From Hymenopus coronatus (Eukaryota; Arthropoda; Insecta; Mantodea; Hymenopodidae), in assembly GCA_030762935.1 (NCBI GenBank), contig CM060900.1:386160132-386224131 (forward strand): a DNA stretch of 64,000 bases. The letters run 5' to 3'. The position numbers were made by a program, and so were the translations under genes. Positions 22,990 to 34,927 of the stretch are shown one piece after another; the stretch's first letter is position 1; every line of letters starts with the position of its first letter. The notes under the pieces were generated by a model. It had not been told where the DNA came from. It saw only the letters and a program-made list of their open reading frames with translations, and ran no database searches.

Positions 22990-23855
22990 ACATTCAAATC
23001 ACTCTCTCTACTATTCTGTAACAAACTATTCTTACAAACGTTTATTCTTTCACCTACTTCAGGCTAATCGAGATAAACGTTAGCAGAAATGGTTAGTTAC
23101 TTATAATTACGTGGAATAAGGTTATACCCTAGGCCATAGCGACAGTCAAATCTTTTAAAATATCGTCGCTATGTGAGAGAATTGAAATTCGGCTCTCCTT
23201 TGCGTAAAACATAAAAAGTATGAAACGAAAGTTTACTTTTTTGTTTTGGGAAAGGTTTAAATTGTTAAAATTGAAATAAATAGCAAGAAACATCTAAGAA
23301 ACGGTTAAACCTACAAAAATGTATATAAATGTGTGTTTTAATAAGATCTATATTTTTTGTGTAGCATGTTTTTGTCAATTTCTTATGACTTATGATTTGT
23401 ACAAAAGTCATCCAGAATGAAGAGGTCTTCAGAGGCTCCAGAACATTTAAGATGATAAACATTTTGTTGGTCATGAAAATATCTTAAACATGTGGTATAT
23501 TAATCAAAATCTTTACAGCCATTTTTGAAAAAATAAAAATTTTCTAAAGATGTAGGGTAGTTGGTGATTGGGGGATTTTGCTGAAAATCTTCTTGTCACA
23601 TCTTTAGAAGATACTGACTTTAAATACCAAATTTGGTATTTAACAGTTTTTCGTTTTTGGCTATGCTGTCCGCACACACATACGTACAATGACCTTTTTC
23701 TAAAAAGGCTTTTATATTTCTTTCTTATTTTTATTCATGGCATCCCAAAACACATATTTCGGGTGACATCTCGGTATCGAAATTTTGGGTGGAATGCAAT
23801 ACCTTCTCTATCTATTATGTACTCGTACATACATGCCAGAGAAAAGTAAAAAATG
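22990..23855 (+). mobile_element. 0.8-kb non-autonomous family, copy 2
   Basis: This has CTAATCGAGATAAACGTTAG, GAAATTCGGCTCTCC, GAAGAGGTCTTCAGAGGC, GCTGAAAATCTTC, a CACACACA seed at the conserved internal site and the terminal ACCTTCTCT ... AGAGAAAAG pair. It is the longest and best-preserved copy. Confidence 0.85.
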
Positions 23856-24161
23856 CAAACATTAACCAATAGCATATATGGAGAAGGAGCAAATCTGCAT
23901 AGCTCTCTTGAGCATTTCTAACTTGTATGAAAAATAACTAAGACATGTTGCTTTCATATTTCTATAGGATTAGCATTGGAAGAGGAACAGCAGGGTATGT
24001 GCTTTCCTGTCTTAACAAATGCATATCGTCTTAAGTTCCTGAATTACTGACGTTAATTGTGTGTTCTTATATTCCATACTACGCATTCCACCCAAAAAGT
24101 ACACTCGAAGATATCACCAGAGATACGTGTGTTGTCGCTTCGTCAGTAAAAACTCCGAAGT

Positions 24162-24792
24162 GCTTCATTCACACTATTTTCTGTATCTGACCCGTAAACA
24201 AATTACTCTTACTAAAACTATGTCATTTACATCATGCTAATCGAAATGAACATTAGCAGAAATTATTTTATTACTTGCTCCTTTCAAAGCATAAGGTAAA
24301 TAAGTAAATACTCTAGGCCAAAGTGGTAGGGAAATCCTTTAAACGCTACTGCTATTTTAAATAATTAAAGAACTGTTCTCTTAGCACGGCCAGGAGCTAA
24401 ACAAGTATTTTTAAATAGTTTAAATTGAAAACAATAATAAGAAATTTATGGGAATATAAATAACAGAAATTGTGTATTTTAACGAGATCTACGTGTCCTA
24501 TGTAATAAGTTGAGCAAAATTCATCCACAATGAAGAGATCTTCGAGGCCATACCCAAAAATTCAAAATGTGCATTTTATTTGACATATAAATATCTTTAA
24601 TATACGGTTTTTAAACAAAATCATTATAGCCATTTTTGAGAAAAACAAAACGTTCACAAAACAAATTCTAAGCAAACGTTAGATTGATGTGGGAAATTTT
24701 CTTGAAAATCTTCTTTGTGCATCCCTGGATGAAACTAAGCTCAAAAACCAAGTTTGCTGTTAAACGATTTGTTCGTTTTTAAGCTATGCTGT

Positions 24793-24831
<39 letters not shown>

Positions 24832-24980
24832 AGCACACACAAGGAGCTACTTTTAAAAATGATTTTCTTTTATTCAGGGGACACCAAAGCACTTCCAATG
24901 AAGCCTCGACATCAAATTTTTGGGCAGAATTCAGTACCATTTCTAACTATTATGTGTAGAGAAAGTAAAAAGCATTTTTA
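24162..24980 (+). mobile_element. 0.8-kb non-autonomous family, copy 3
   Basis: This has TTCATTCACACT, GCTAATCGAAATGAAC, AATGAAGAGATCTTCG, CTTGAAAATCTTC and a terminal ACCATTTCTA ... TAGAGAAAGT pair. The internal CA site has expanded to a pure (CA)n microsatellite (24794-24828). Confidence 0.85.
24794..24828. repeat. (CA)n microsatellite inside a 0.8-kb copy
   Basis: About 17 CA units lie at the position where the other copies carry a short CA/CATA seed. Confidence 0.95.
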
Positions 24981-25641
24981 GAAAAGGGTCTGTGTGTATG
25001 TGTTTGGAAGGCATAATTTAGTAACCAAAATTCGGATAAATTCCTGACTTGGTACTTAGCTTTAGTATCCTCCAAATATCCGAAAGGTTTTAAAGAAAGT
25101 TCTCAGACCAAAGCCACTGGTTACATGAAAAAAGAAATTGATATGTTTTGATTTCTCAAGAATATTTTGATTGAAATGTCATATTATGTATATGCATATA
25201 TTTAAGATATTTACATGAAAAATATGAATTTGGAAGTATCTTGCAAAGTTCAATACATTCGGAAGCAAATTTCTAAGATTCTGTGAATCGGGTAAACTAT
25301 TAAAGAGAATAGGAGGCTTACTACACCTAAAAGGTTTGACATCTTTAAAACTGAAAGTGTATTTCGAATCACTTTTTGCTGAAATCAGTAGTTTACAAGA
25401 TATCCGCTATTGTGGCCACTACAGCTGAATTTTAGAAGAGAGCACCCATACATGTCAGCTTAATTTGTAATTAATATTTGACAAATGAGAAATCGAGGGA
25501 AACAAAAAATAGTTATATAATGTAACATGTAGTCTAATTTTAGAGAAAGATAATTTAATGGGAGCAGTGTGGTAGATAGGCTGCATTTACCTCTAAACGT
25601 ACACCTACCTGCAATAACTATTACATTTTTGTTATTGCTAG

Positions 25642-25853
25642 TGTTTAACACCCGCTTTTATTACTCGTGGCACCGCAGGTGATGATATTGGTGATACATG
25701 AAATGACGATGGAGCACCGGCGGAATGCGATGGCGGGGTCAACCGGAGAACCCGGAGAAAACCCCTTGCGTCATTTTGTCCACCGTAAATCTCACATACG
25801 GTCGCTTGGGATCTTGGTGAGAGTGGTCTAACCACTTGGCCACGGCACGGCAC
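25642..25853 (-). mobile_element. SINE A copy
   Basis: On the minus strand: CGTGCCGTGGCCAAGTGG (A-box region), a shortened B-box region at GATCCCAAGCGACC, TTTTCTCCGGGTTCTCCGG, CGCATTCCGCCGGTGCTCC, CACCTGCGGTGCCACGAG and a terminal AAAGCGGGTGTTAAACAC. It is full length apart from a deletion in the tRNA-like part. Confidence 0.9.
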
Positions 25854-26082
25854 TACTACATTTAAAATCAGAGTTTATAATAATAGTAGTTATAAAGCAA
25901 GTGTAACACATAATTCTCAACCATGTATGAAACTTCCGCATTTTCTTTACCTTTTCAAAGATTTTAAATCAACTAGTTTTCCGGAAAATGTTTGTAGGGC
26001 GTATAAATGGTCATTTAGAGACCCTGTTATATAAAATAAACAAGAATAAAATATAAGGGGTAGAGAAAGTGATTTTAATCCA

Positions 26083-26150
26083 TAATAATAATAATAATAA
26101 TGGTAATGATAATAATAGTATTATAATATTAATAATATTATTATTAATAT
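26083..26150. repeat. (AAT)n-rich low-complexity tract
   Basis: Imperfect AAT/ATT trinucleotides. Confidence 0.85.
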
Positions 26151-26235
26151 TAAATACATTCCTTATTGAACTACTTTAGTACAAGAGTGTTAGATACCTA
26201 AGTCATTCTAAGTACCATTATCAGTATTTTCAAGA

Positions 26236-26400
26236 TGACCTACTTCAGGGTTTTCCTGTGGTCATGCACTGGCGTTTCTGCTTGGACAACGGCAGTGCCG
26301 GATTCGATTCCCTGTACGGTGGAGTTTGCAGCAGATTATACTCAGTCTCAAGCAGTCCTTGGGAACTTAAGGTGCTGATGAAATGAAAATAACGCGCCCT
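26236..26400 (+). mobile_element. tRNA-headed SINE, single copy
   Basis: GGTTTTCCTGTGGTCATGC precedes GCCGGATTCGATTCCCTG (B box). A short body follows (CTCAGTCTCAAGCAGTCC, then GGTGCTGATGAAATG). No second copy is found in the window, so the family assignment is tentative. Confidence 0.5.
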
Positions 26401-26550
26401 TATTATCTGGATTTACTTACCGCGCTTTGCTTATCAGTCTCTCTCAACCTGATCACGTGTTAGCAACCTATTGCCTTGTCCATATTACTGTGATATTGGT
26501 TTTCGTTTATTTGCATCCACATGCTGATTTATCTTGACTCTTTTTTTCAC

Positions 26551-26767
26551 AGTGTTTAACGCTCGCTTTTACTACTATGACACCGCAAGCGGTGATACTG
26601 ATGCATGGAGCACCGGTGGAATATGATAGCGGGGGAAACCGGAGAACTCGGAGAAAATCCGCCTCTGCACCGCTTTTTCCACCACAAATACCACATGCGG
26701 TCGTTTGGGATCCAACCCGGGCCGCCTAGGTGAGTGACGAGAGGTCTAATCACTCGGCCATGGCACG
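26551..26767 (-). mobile_element. SINE A copy
   Basis: Complete on the minus strand: CGTGCCATGGCCGAGTG, TAGGCGGCCCGGGTTGGATC, GTATTTGTGGTGG, TTTTCTCCGAGTTCTCCGG, CACCGGTGCTCC and AAAGCGAGCGTTAAACAC. It has both internal promoter boxes, but the B box carries a change. Confidence 0.9.
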
Positions 26768-26880
26768 GCCTCTTATTTTGAGGTATTAATATTTCAATAA
26801 TAATAAAGATAAAACGGTGGGAAAAAATTTCGGTGAGAGCATCTCTTTTCTTGAGAATGAACTGATTGGTTTATAATAAC

Positions 26881-27280
26881 CCGAGAACGGTAACTGAAAC
26901 GAAAACGAGAACGGGAAGCCATACAAAATGGGCTCCACAAGGTCCCGGTTTCGTTTTCTAGCCAATTTTCATCTACCTCCATTTTAGCCCATAATGCACG
27001 TTAACCAGCGTCACAATTTGAAAGAATTGCGATTAAAGTGAGCTCTAGTTGCTGTTTCACATCAAGGCTACCTGGAATAATCTCTATAACAAAGACTCTA
27101 ATGTGCACGATATGTGTATTATATGCTGTTCCCGGAACGAGAGTGAGAAAGTTAAAACTTGTGCAAATTTTGCATCCCGTCCCGGGTGCCTGGGAGAGCT
27201 TTCCGTCAATGTATTGTGAATGCTCCCATTGAAATACATGTATTTCAACGTTGCCGCTCTCTTCTAATCACCGTTCTCGG
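26881..27280. repeat. 400-bp interval bounded by an 11-bp perfect inverted repeat
   Basis: CCGAGAACGGT (26881-26891) and ACCGTTCTCGG (27270-27280) are perfect inverted repeats. The interval could be a miniature DNA transposon. I see no clear target-site duplication and no second copy, so the call is weak. Confidence 0.25.
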
Positions 27281-27385
27281 TTGTTGCGAACTAACCTAAG
27301 TTCATAACTGAGCATTTTTGTGCGTATTTTAAGAGCTTAAAAGATTTTCTGCTCGCATTGGGCAATACCCATCACCAAGTAAACC

Positions 27386-27598
27386 AGAGGCCGCGCCGTT
27401 TGCACCTGGTTAGACCGTGTTCGATCCCAAGCGACCGCATGCGTGATTTGTGGTGTCAAAGCGGCGCAGGAGCTGGTTTGCTTCGGGTTCTCTGTTTTCC
27501 CCCGCCATCGCATTCCACCCGTGCTCCATCTTTATTTGATGTGTCATCAGTGTCATTGCCTGCGGTGCCAAAAATAGCAAAAGCGGGCGTTAAACACT
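27386..27598 (+). mobile_element. SINE A copy
   Basis: The A-box region is degraded but the B box is intact (GTTCGATCCCAAGCGACCGC). Then come GATTTGTGGTGTCAAAGCGG, CTTCGGGTTCTCTG, CGCATTCCACCCGTGCTCC and GCGGGCGTTAAACACTAT. Confidence 0.9.
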
Positions 27599-28315
27599 AT
27601 AAAAACAAGTAAACCAAGCAGTGTATTTCTAAGTTACTATTTTGAAAAGAGATGTTGCTGATAGATGTTACACTTTTTTAAAGGTATTATCCATTAACAT
27701 ATTCCTGTTGCACTAAGCAGTGTCAGCAATGCAACATCCACTAGCAACTAAATGACATGTTGAACTGCGCGAGTGCACTTGCAGAAAAACAGCGAATGAA
27801 GAGGTTCAGTTTTGAAAAGAGCAATTGCTAAACAAAATATTGGGAAACGTTAAGCTGCACGGAGCCTTGCAGAATTGCGGCGTCCCAGGCTAATTATAAG
27901 CGCAATGACTAGCTCGTTTTAAGTTTTCTCTCTCCACAAATTATGAGTGCTTTATTTCTTCTGTAAGTTTTTAACATTAAATAAAATTCAATACTTACAT
28001 GAGCTTCCAATCTGGGATAAAACAAATAAAATTTAACATATCGGATACTTGATGCTTAAAAAAGCGAAATTAAATAAGGACTGAATCGACTATAATGTCA
28101 TTTCGCTTGGAAGTATAATGAAACTTGTGCAGATCCAATGAATAACAAAATTAGCTAAAATTTAAAATGTTATAAATCGGAATGCCTCCATATATGTTTT
28201 CAAATGCAACGTAGCATTCGATTCCACTCTGCAATTTTCATAGAGGTCTCAATATGCTTTCTGTCTTTGTTTCTTGGTTTACGCTCCTCGTGCAACTTAC
28301 ACTCCCACCAGCACT

Positions 28316-28360
28316 TATAAGCCAGCGCCTGGGATCAGACGCCCGTTGAAATAAAATTAA
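28316..28360 (-). mobile_element. SINE A' tail fragment
   Basis: On the minus strand: CAACGGGCGTCTGATCCC followed by AGGCGCTGGCTTATAAGTGC. This is the alternative tail also seen at 45185-45245 and 55594-55640. Confidence 0.7.
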
Positions 28361-28378
28361 ATTGCGTATTATATATGT

Positions 28379-28588
28379 ATGCTCTTTAACTAGTATGGTC
28401 CTGCACGTCCCATTTTATATTTGACACGAAAGACGCTTAAGTTTGTTCAGAGACCTCTTTACAAGTCTTCAGGTAAATCTACGATACGGGACCAAAGGTT
28501 TTTCTTCCTTTCCGAAAGAAGCCATACTAAGAGTTTGACGTCCCAAAAATTCATCATTCTCCACCGAGATTGAACCCGTGACAATAGG
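28379..28588 (-). mobile_element. SINE B copy, diverged
   Basis: In reverse sense: CTCTTTAACTAGTATGGTCC, CAGAGACCTCTTTACAAG, GATACGGGACCAAAGG, CTTTCCGAAAGAAGCCAT and CACCGAGATTGAACCCGTG (B-box remnant). It is more diverged than the 32767 copy. Confidence 0.8.
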
Positions 28589-28679
28589 TACCAGGGACGC
28601 CCATTGAGGAACAGAGGCTGTGGATCAAAGAGAGGCCATCATGTTTACTGTTCACCGACTGTATACTTAAGGCAAGCCT

Positions 28680-28925
28680 TGAAATTGCCTCTCATTGAGC
28701 GCTTACCGCTCGTTTTCTCTGATAAGGAAGAGGAGAAGAGCGAAGGTTGCTAATGCTGTTGCGCCAGGTTCGCGCTGACATGAGTTTATTTGAAATTGCC
28801 CCGTTGAGTTGTACAACTCTTTTAACGCACGAAGGTATATCCGCACAAGTGGGATACGGCGCAGTTGGGCCTTCTGGTAATGAGGTCATCGGATAAGAGA
28901 TACTCCTTTTCGACATTGTAATTAA
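28680..28925 (-). repeat. Two-copy family with shared peptide, copy 2
   Basis: A 74-codon minus-strand ORF begins MSKRSISYPMTSLPEGPTA and contains CADIPSCVKRVVQLNGAISN, matching the 19040-19215 copy. The two copies agree as protein about as well as DNA, which suggests past coding function. Confidence 0.6.
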
Positions 28926-29013
28926 GAATAAAAGTGTATAAAGGCGTTATTCAGTTTCAAAATATATTTTTCTTAAAATCGTCAAACCTATGTTCAGGTA
29001 GGACCTGTAACAC

Positions 29014-29016
<3 letters not shown>

Positions 29017-29065
<49 letters not shown>
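29017..29065. repeat. (TC)n microsatellite
   Basis: About 24 uninterrupted TC units. Confidence 0.97.
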
Positions 29066-29067
<2 letters not shown>

Positions 29068-29937
29068 TTATATGCTATAATTTTAAAACGTTTTAATAAT
29101 TGCAGTCTTATTTAAATGTTGAAACGCCTATCAGTGTTAGAGAGTATATAAGAACATAATTATTTAAAACTAGAGAGAAAAGTATCTATATTAAACAAAA
29201 GGAGATTTTAACTGTTTTCAGAACCGTTAAGGAAACTAATGGTATGGTTATACCTCCTAAGTGTTGATCTTACAGGTGAGCAGTGCACTATGAGGTTGGT
29301 TTTTATGTACTAGACTTTGCTAATCAGCTCGATAGGACCGAAAATTAAAATAGTTCATGTATTTTTATAGAACATATAAGGTCAGGTGACACAATTTGTT
29401 TCCACTGAGACAGTACATGAATTACCACGGTATATTTAGCTGATTTACCCCACAAATACACACGCGCAGGTGCAATGCCTATATTAATGCATTAATTTAA
29501 CTAATAGAAATATTGCTATAATTAATTTTCTTTTAAATTCCTTGTGGATATGTTTTAAAAGTAGGAAAGTTTAAATCGTGTTTAATAGTACATACGTATT
29601 TTAGTTAGACTTTCTTGTTTTGTATTTTATTTCTTCTGTCACTGTCCAGTTTTATAACGCGCATATTCATTAAAAAGCACTTAAGCTATTGTTAAATCAC
29701 TGTTTGTTACACATCTGACGGAATATTTTCATCGTAAGTGAACTCCGGACGTTGTGTTAGCCATTGCACAGATTTAAAGTGCTATTTTTCGTCGTTAGTT
29801 AGTGCCCTGAGATTGTGTTCCTATTAAAACGTTTTAACATAAATACGGAAAGGGTGAAGGGAACGACTAAAAGATAGTGAAGCTAACTTTTATGTCCATT
29901 GTTCATTTTCTGGGAGTGTAACCCGGGAGCATTGGCT

Positions 29938-29941
<4 letters not shown>

Positions 29942-29980
<39 letters not shown>
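29942..29980. repeat. (TA)n microsatellite
   Basis: About 20 uninterrupted TA units. The flanks (29070-30310) hold nothing else I can identify. Confidence 0.97.
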
Positions 29981-29983
<3 letters not shown>

Positions 29984-30318
29984 TAATAAATGAAACAAGG
30001 AAACTTAGGGTTTATGGACATTTTAAGCTGAATTAAATAACAAGTTGGGTTGTCACAATTATTTTTGCATTTTAAGGTCTTATCAAAATCAAACAGTTTT
30101 AAATTTTCATGACATTTAATGTTTCATGAATAATTTTTCCTCCCCGTAAAGGAAAATATTGGCATTTTTTCTCAAATCTGTTGTCTCATCATAGATTTAA
30201 ACAAATACAGTTCTAAGTTTAAAAATGTTAGATTGCTCATTTTTAAGTGTTTTAACGCTTTAATTGCTTTCTTCTAACATGTTGAAATTTGATTAGAAAA
30301 TGCATTTCTATAAAAATT

Positions 30319-31158
30319 CTGATGTGTTCCATTCATCTGTCTTTTTCTACGTCTGCAAGCTATGTTAAAAAGCTATCTACTGCTATCTACTTCACGCTAA
30401 TCGAGATAAACATCAGCAGAAATTGTCTTTATTATTTTCGTCCTTGTAAGTAGAAGGGAAATAAGGTAATACACTAGGCTAAAGCGATAATCAAATATTT
30501 TAAAATCTAGTTGCCATGAAGTTGAAATTTGTTTCTTTGCATAGCCAGAAGTTTACAAATTCCTATACGAGTAATGTTTAAGTATTTTAAAACTGAAACC
30601 AATAACAAGAAATATCTCGGAAATGGTCAACTCCACGAAAAAAGAATGTATATGACATAAATGGTACTTTTTAACTAGATCACCATTTATTGTGTAGTAT
30701 GCCTTTGTTTATCTCTTACGGTTTACCAGTTATGTAAAATTCAGCAAAATCATTCAGAATACAGAGATCTTCAGAGGCACCCATATAATTCAATATATAC
30801 ATTTTATTTTTATGTAAATATCTTTGATACGGTGTTTTAATAAAAAAAAGTTAGAGCCAGTTTTAAGAAAATCAAAGTTTTCGGAATGTTATCCATGTAA
30901 AGGGTAGTTTAGGGTGGGGAGATTTTTCTCAAAATCTTTGTCTCATCCTTATAAGATACTAAACTTAAATATCAAGTTTTTCGAGTTCTCGTGTTCACAT
31001 ACATACGGACACACGGGAGCACTGACCGTGGACCTTTTTCCTAATTTTTGGTACAGGGGACCCTAAAACGTGTGTCACAGTTGAAATCTAGACATCAGGC
31101 GGAGTGTAATACCTTCTCTACTTATGTACCATGTCTATGTAGAGAAGGTAATAAATGA
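30319..31158 (+). mobile_element. 0.8-kb non-autonomous family, copy 4, with terminal hairpin
   Basis: Shared blocks: GTGTTCCATTCATC, GCTAATCGAGATAAAC, GGAAATGGTCAACTCC, AGAGATCTTCAGAGGC and CTCAAAATCTTTGTC. It ends in a perfect 12-bp inverted repeat, TACCTTCTCTAC (31110-31121) and GTAGAGAAGGTA (31139-31150), with a 17-base loop. The hairpin is diverged in the other copies, so this one best shows the original end. Confidence 0.88.
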
Positions 31159-31159
31159 C

Positions 31160-31900
31160 TCTAGACGACATACGCTAAAGCAGTTGTTTCATGTTGTTAC
31201 TAATGACTGACAAAGAAACTATGAATTAGAATTGAGAGTGATATACAAAAGTTTGATTCCTAGGCTAAAATCCAAAGAAATGGTTCTCCATCGACTACAG
31301 TTTTGCTACTTATATCATTATTATACATAAAACGTAGATACTGACGTTTAATTTGTTGCGAGTAAGCGAAATTGTATTGTGAGCTTGCATATTTATAATG
31401 CTGTTACTAACAAAAGGCGGCATCCTTGACAATTTTAACTTCTCCGTTAACAAGCATCTCTTTGTTCCGGTTCAGAGAGATGCTGCCGGGCAATTGTGGA
31501 GACCGTTTTCAAGGAACTGCGAGACTCGTTACAAGAGCCTCTCAAACATGTATTTTGTCTTTTATAATAAGGAACGCATTATATTACTTCGGGACAAAAA
31601 TGAAACGCCATTTTATTATTTTTTATTATTGAACACTGCTCCAAACAGCTCATTGCTTTACTCATGCTCCTTCCCTACTTCATTTTGTTTCTGTTTATTT
31701 TTTCTTGGAGAATTAACTTTCCGTTTTCTTTTTATTTATCTCCTGTCGAAAGGCATTGTCCACCATGTATATGTTGAGCTAAGGGCACAATGAAGTGATG
31801 AATGTGATTGCTAAGGTATTAAAGCCAGAACTTCAAGTTTTTGTAGAAACACTGCTGACATTCCTGAAATTTCAAAATGGAAATTGAGTTTTATTTATAG
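31160..31900. other. Unassigned sequence with a 131-codon ORF
   Basis: The plus-strand ORF at 31398-31793 has a hydrophobic Phe/Leu-rich second half but no recognisable domain. Such hydrophobic frames are common by chance in T-rich DNA. I do not call it a gene. Confidence 0.3.
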
Positions 31901-31901
31901 A

Positions 31902-32126
31902 CGCTCTTTAACTGCTGTGGTTCTCAGTGACGCATTCTATACTGGGCGTGAAAGACTACTTAATATTCCTCAGAGGCCTCTTTATCAGACTTGAGGTTCT
32001 TTTACGTGCCGTCAGTCTACGACACAGGACCACTGGCTTTATTTCCCTACAAAGGAAACCATGTTAGGGACTTTAACGCCAGAAAAAGTGCATCGTCCTC
32101 CATAGGGTTTGTACTAGCAACCTTAT
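31902..32126 (-). mobile_element. SINE B copy
   Basis: In reverse sense: GACGCTCTTTAACTGCTG, CAGAGGCCTCTTTATCAG, CTTTTACGTGCCGTCAG, GACACAGGACCACTGG, AAAGGAAACCATG and CATCGTCCTCCATAGGG. The tRNA-like head is cut off or lost past 32126. Confidence 0.88.
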
Positions 32127-32766
32127 CAAGTTTCACACGATTATGTGTTTTGATTCTGCATATATTCATATATTTCTTTGAATTATTTAGCCGAAATTAA
32201 ATCTATTTTATACTATAGATATTTATAGTTACATTCCTTAATAACGTTCTAACAAGTTATGTGGTTAAATTTTCCCTATGATTGATAGTCCCTTTTTAAT
32301 ATTTCAAACACAACGAGAGAAAAAAGCTGCAACAAAAAAAAAAAAACACATAATTATACTAAGTAAGTTTTTAAAACTAACCTGTGACTAATATAAAACA
32401 TTTAACCAGACTTTTTATTACATACAGTCTTCACTGCTTTGGGAAATATTGTCAGACTTCTAGTTGTATTTTGTGGGAGAAGATAGATTTTGAAAATGAG
32501 CAAATAACAAACCCAACTTAACCTGAGAAAAATTATTTTAAAGTCATTTAACCAACGCAACGCTTTAAAATGACCTAAACTTATGTTACTTCCAACCTAC
32601 GAAAGTCAAACATTGCAAATATATACTTTGAACTATGCTGCATTTTTTGCAACAAAATCCAAATATCAATACTTTTAGCAAGATCGCCAATAAAAACCTC
32701 TTCTGCGTTCACTTAAGCTAGGTGCCCTCTTAACTATAGCTCCAAAAAATGTAAATATCGTGTTAT

Positions 32767-33030
32767 TTTTGGACGCTCTTTAACTACTGTGGTTCTCAGC
32801 GTCCCAGCGTGAAAGACCGCTTAATTTTGCTCAGAGGCCTCTCTATCAGGCTTGAGGCTCTTTTACGTGCCGTAAATCTACGACACGGGACCAACGGCTT
32901 TACTTCCCTTCCGAAGGAAGCCATGCTAAGGATTCTTACGCCCGAAAAAATCCATCGTCCTCCGCCGGGTTTGAACCCGCGACCTTGGGTATATGAAGTC
33001 AGCATGGTAACCATTACACCACGGAGGTCG
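32767..33030 (-). mobile_element. SINE B, full-length copy
   Basis: On the minus strand the element begins with a tRNA-like head at about 33027-32958: CCTCCGTGGTGTAATGGTT (A box), then GCGGGTTCAAACCCGG (B box). Its 5' CCTCCGT can pair with the 3' GCGGAGG as an acceptor stem. The body follows (TCTTACG in reverse sense, GACACGGGACCAACGG in reverse sense) and the tail ends GTTAAAGAGCGTCC. This is the reference copy for family B. It is a SINE and not a tRNA gene because the 190-bp body is attached and recurs elsewhere. Confidence 0.92.
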
Positions 33031-33039
33031 ACACTATAG

Positions 33040-34650
33040 CACCAACTTTGATGTGCGACAATTTTGCTTTTTGTCTGAGAACATATATCTTGACTAATCT
33101 TCGGCTAACAGAGCCTCAGGCTCACGGTCACAGCGGCATTAATCATCCATGCTCAGAATTGCCTTCAATGTCTCGGCAATAAACATGCTCACATGCTCTA
33201 TGAGTAATAAAAAATAAAACTTGATGCTTTTTTGTATTTTATTGTACACCTGTCTGGGTCTGTTCGCTCAAAGTAAAAAGACTAATAAACATAGCTTGGG
33301 TCAAGAGGAACACCTTCATGATCCGCAGATGAGAATATAGAAATCTTATGAGAAAAACACAGAATTATTAAAGCTACTAATGCTTTCAGATGATTGAATG
33401 TTGCGGTTCCTTTTGTAAAATTAATCCAAGAATACATTTGCAAGTCTTCTACACGGACATACATTATATGCAGTCGAATACTCTGGAATAAAAATGCGTG
33501 AAATGTTTCATAATTGAGTCATCGATAGCAACACATTTCATTAGTACATCATTTAATTCCATCCAATTTCTGTTATGCATTAAAATAGAATTCACAGTTG
33601 AATGCCATGCAGTAGGTGAAATAAAACACAGTTTTGATGCAGAAATTTTCTAAGCTTAGCAGAAAAATTTGTATAAGAGAATCAACTTTCTAATCAGATG
33701 CTGGATATGTATGTAAATCAGAATTGACTACTCCAGCAATATACAGATAAAAGCGTTATATGGCAATCATAGAAAGATTAAGCTCTTGGTATCTGAAATA
33801 TTTTGCAACCGCTATTCTCAATTTAGTGAAGTTGAATTTATTTTCCTTCTGATTTCCATTTGCTGGAATACTTACGTATCTTGAGATCGTATACTGGAGG
33901 CATGAAGCAGGATTCGAGCATATAATTGCGTTCACAGTTCCTTGTACGCTATCCATCACAGTTAATACTAACCCTCGGGTTCTCCAGTGTTAGAAACTTA
34001 GCATCAGTGATTTGTGGTCAATTGATTCTGATAATATGTCCAGATAATGCAACCTCGATGCCCCAGTACCAGTTTGAGATGAAATGATAAAGAGAGTTTA
34101 GTAGTAGGAGCTGTAGTTCTGTGAAACGCATTTAGGTACGAAGATGTTCAAATGCCATATCGCATCCAGACATTTGCTTTCGGCTTTGTTCATTAGTCTG
34201 TGTGAATCATCGATTAATATTCAACAGTGCCATCTTGTGCACGAGTGCGCAATCGCTGGTATTGTTGCATACAGTATATCACCAGCTTATTTTTTGTATT
34301 TAATGACTCACTTTTCGGCATAACAAGGTGTAGAACTGATATTTTCCCCATTCATATTACTAAATAGTGATTAAATGGTATTCAAAAAGCAAAAATTGTT
34401 GAGAGCGGGGCTAGATTTCTTCTAACACAGACCTTACTATGAGACTTTACACTGGCAACAGAAATGCAGATGACAGAAGTCATATATAGCTTACATACTA
34501 CCTTGTTTTTGCTCCTTTCAGTCCAAGACAGCTAAACAACTGACATAATTTCCAAATTCGGAGAGTAGCAAAATCTTGACCGTTTTTTCAACTCCCATAT
34601 AACAAGAACCAAACAAAGAAAGAATATGTCACTGATGGCCACTAGGTAAA
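33040..34650. other. Unassigned AT-rich sequence
   Basis: Only short ORFs (33282-33464 and 33756-33959, minus strand), none recognisable. Confidence 0.4.
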
Positions 34651-34654
34651 GTTA

Positions 34655-34885
34655 TCTTATTGTTGGATAGGAAGAGTCAGACTGAAAATTTTAATGCCAT
34701 AGCCGCTGCTCTAGACAGTTGCTCTGCCACTGAGCTAACATAGCAACATGCCGGCATAGCATTGAATTTCTCAACTGATTCGCATGTTTCCCGGCAAGCC
34801 ACAAGGTGATCTCAAATTATTTTGAGATGACAACCCCAATGGCGACTTACAATGCTATAAATACCTTAAGTCCCAGAATTCATAG
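34655..34885 (-). mobile_element. Foldback tRNA-like family D, copy 1
   Basis: On the minus strand: leader block GAATTCTGGGACTTAAGG, GTAAGTCGCCATTGGGG, TTTGAGATCACCTTGTGG, AATCAGTTGAGAAATTCAATG, then a tRNA-like GTTAGCTCAGTGGCAGAGC. The B-box half is deleted. The tail is TTTCAGTCTGACTC. It lies head-to-tail after copy 2 in a tandem dimer. Confidence 0.85.
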
Positions 34886-34927
34886 TATAGCAAACTATTA
34901 TGGACAATTGTGATAATTTTAATTGTT

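Noticed and set aside
31110..31150. A rho-independent-type terminator hairpin
   Set aside because: The context is eukaryotic and no U-run follows. The hairpin is the end of the 0.8-kb repeat family.
31398..31793. 131-codon ORF as a membrane protein gene
   Set aside because: The Phe/Leu-rich second half is what T-rich DNA gives by chance. There is no motif, promoter or shared copy.
32958..33027. A functional tRNA gene (minus strand)
   Set aside because: The A box, B box and acceptor pairing are present, but the anticodon arm does not fold well and a 190-bp SINE body found elsewhere is attached.
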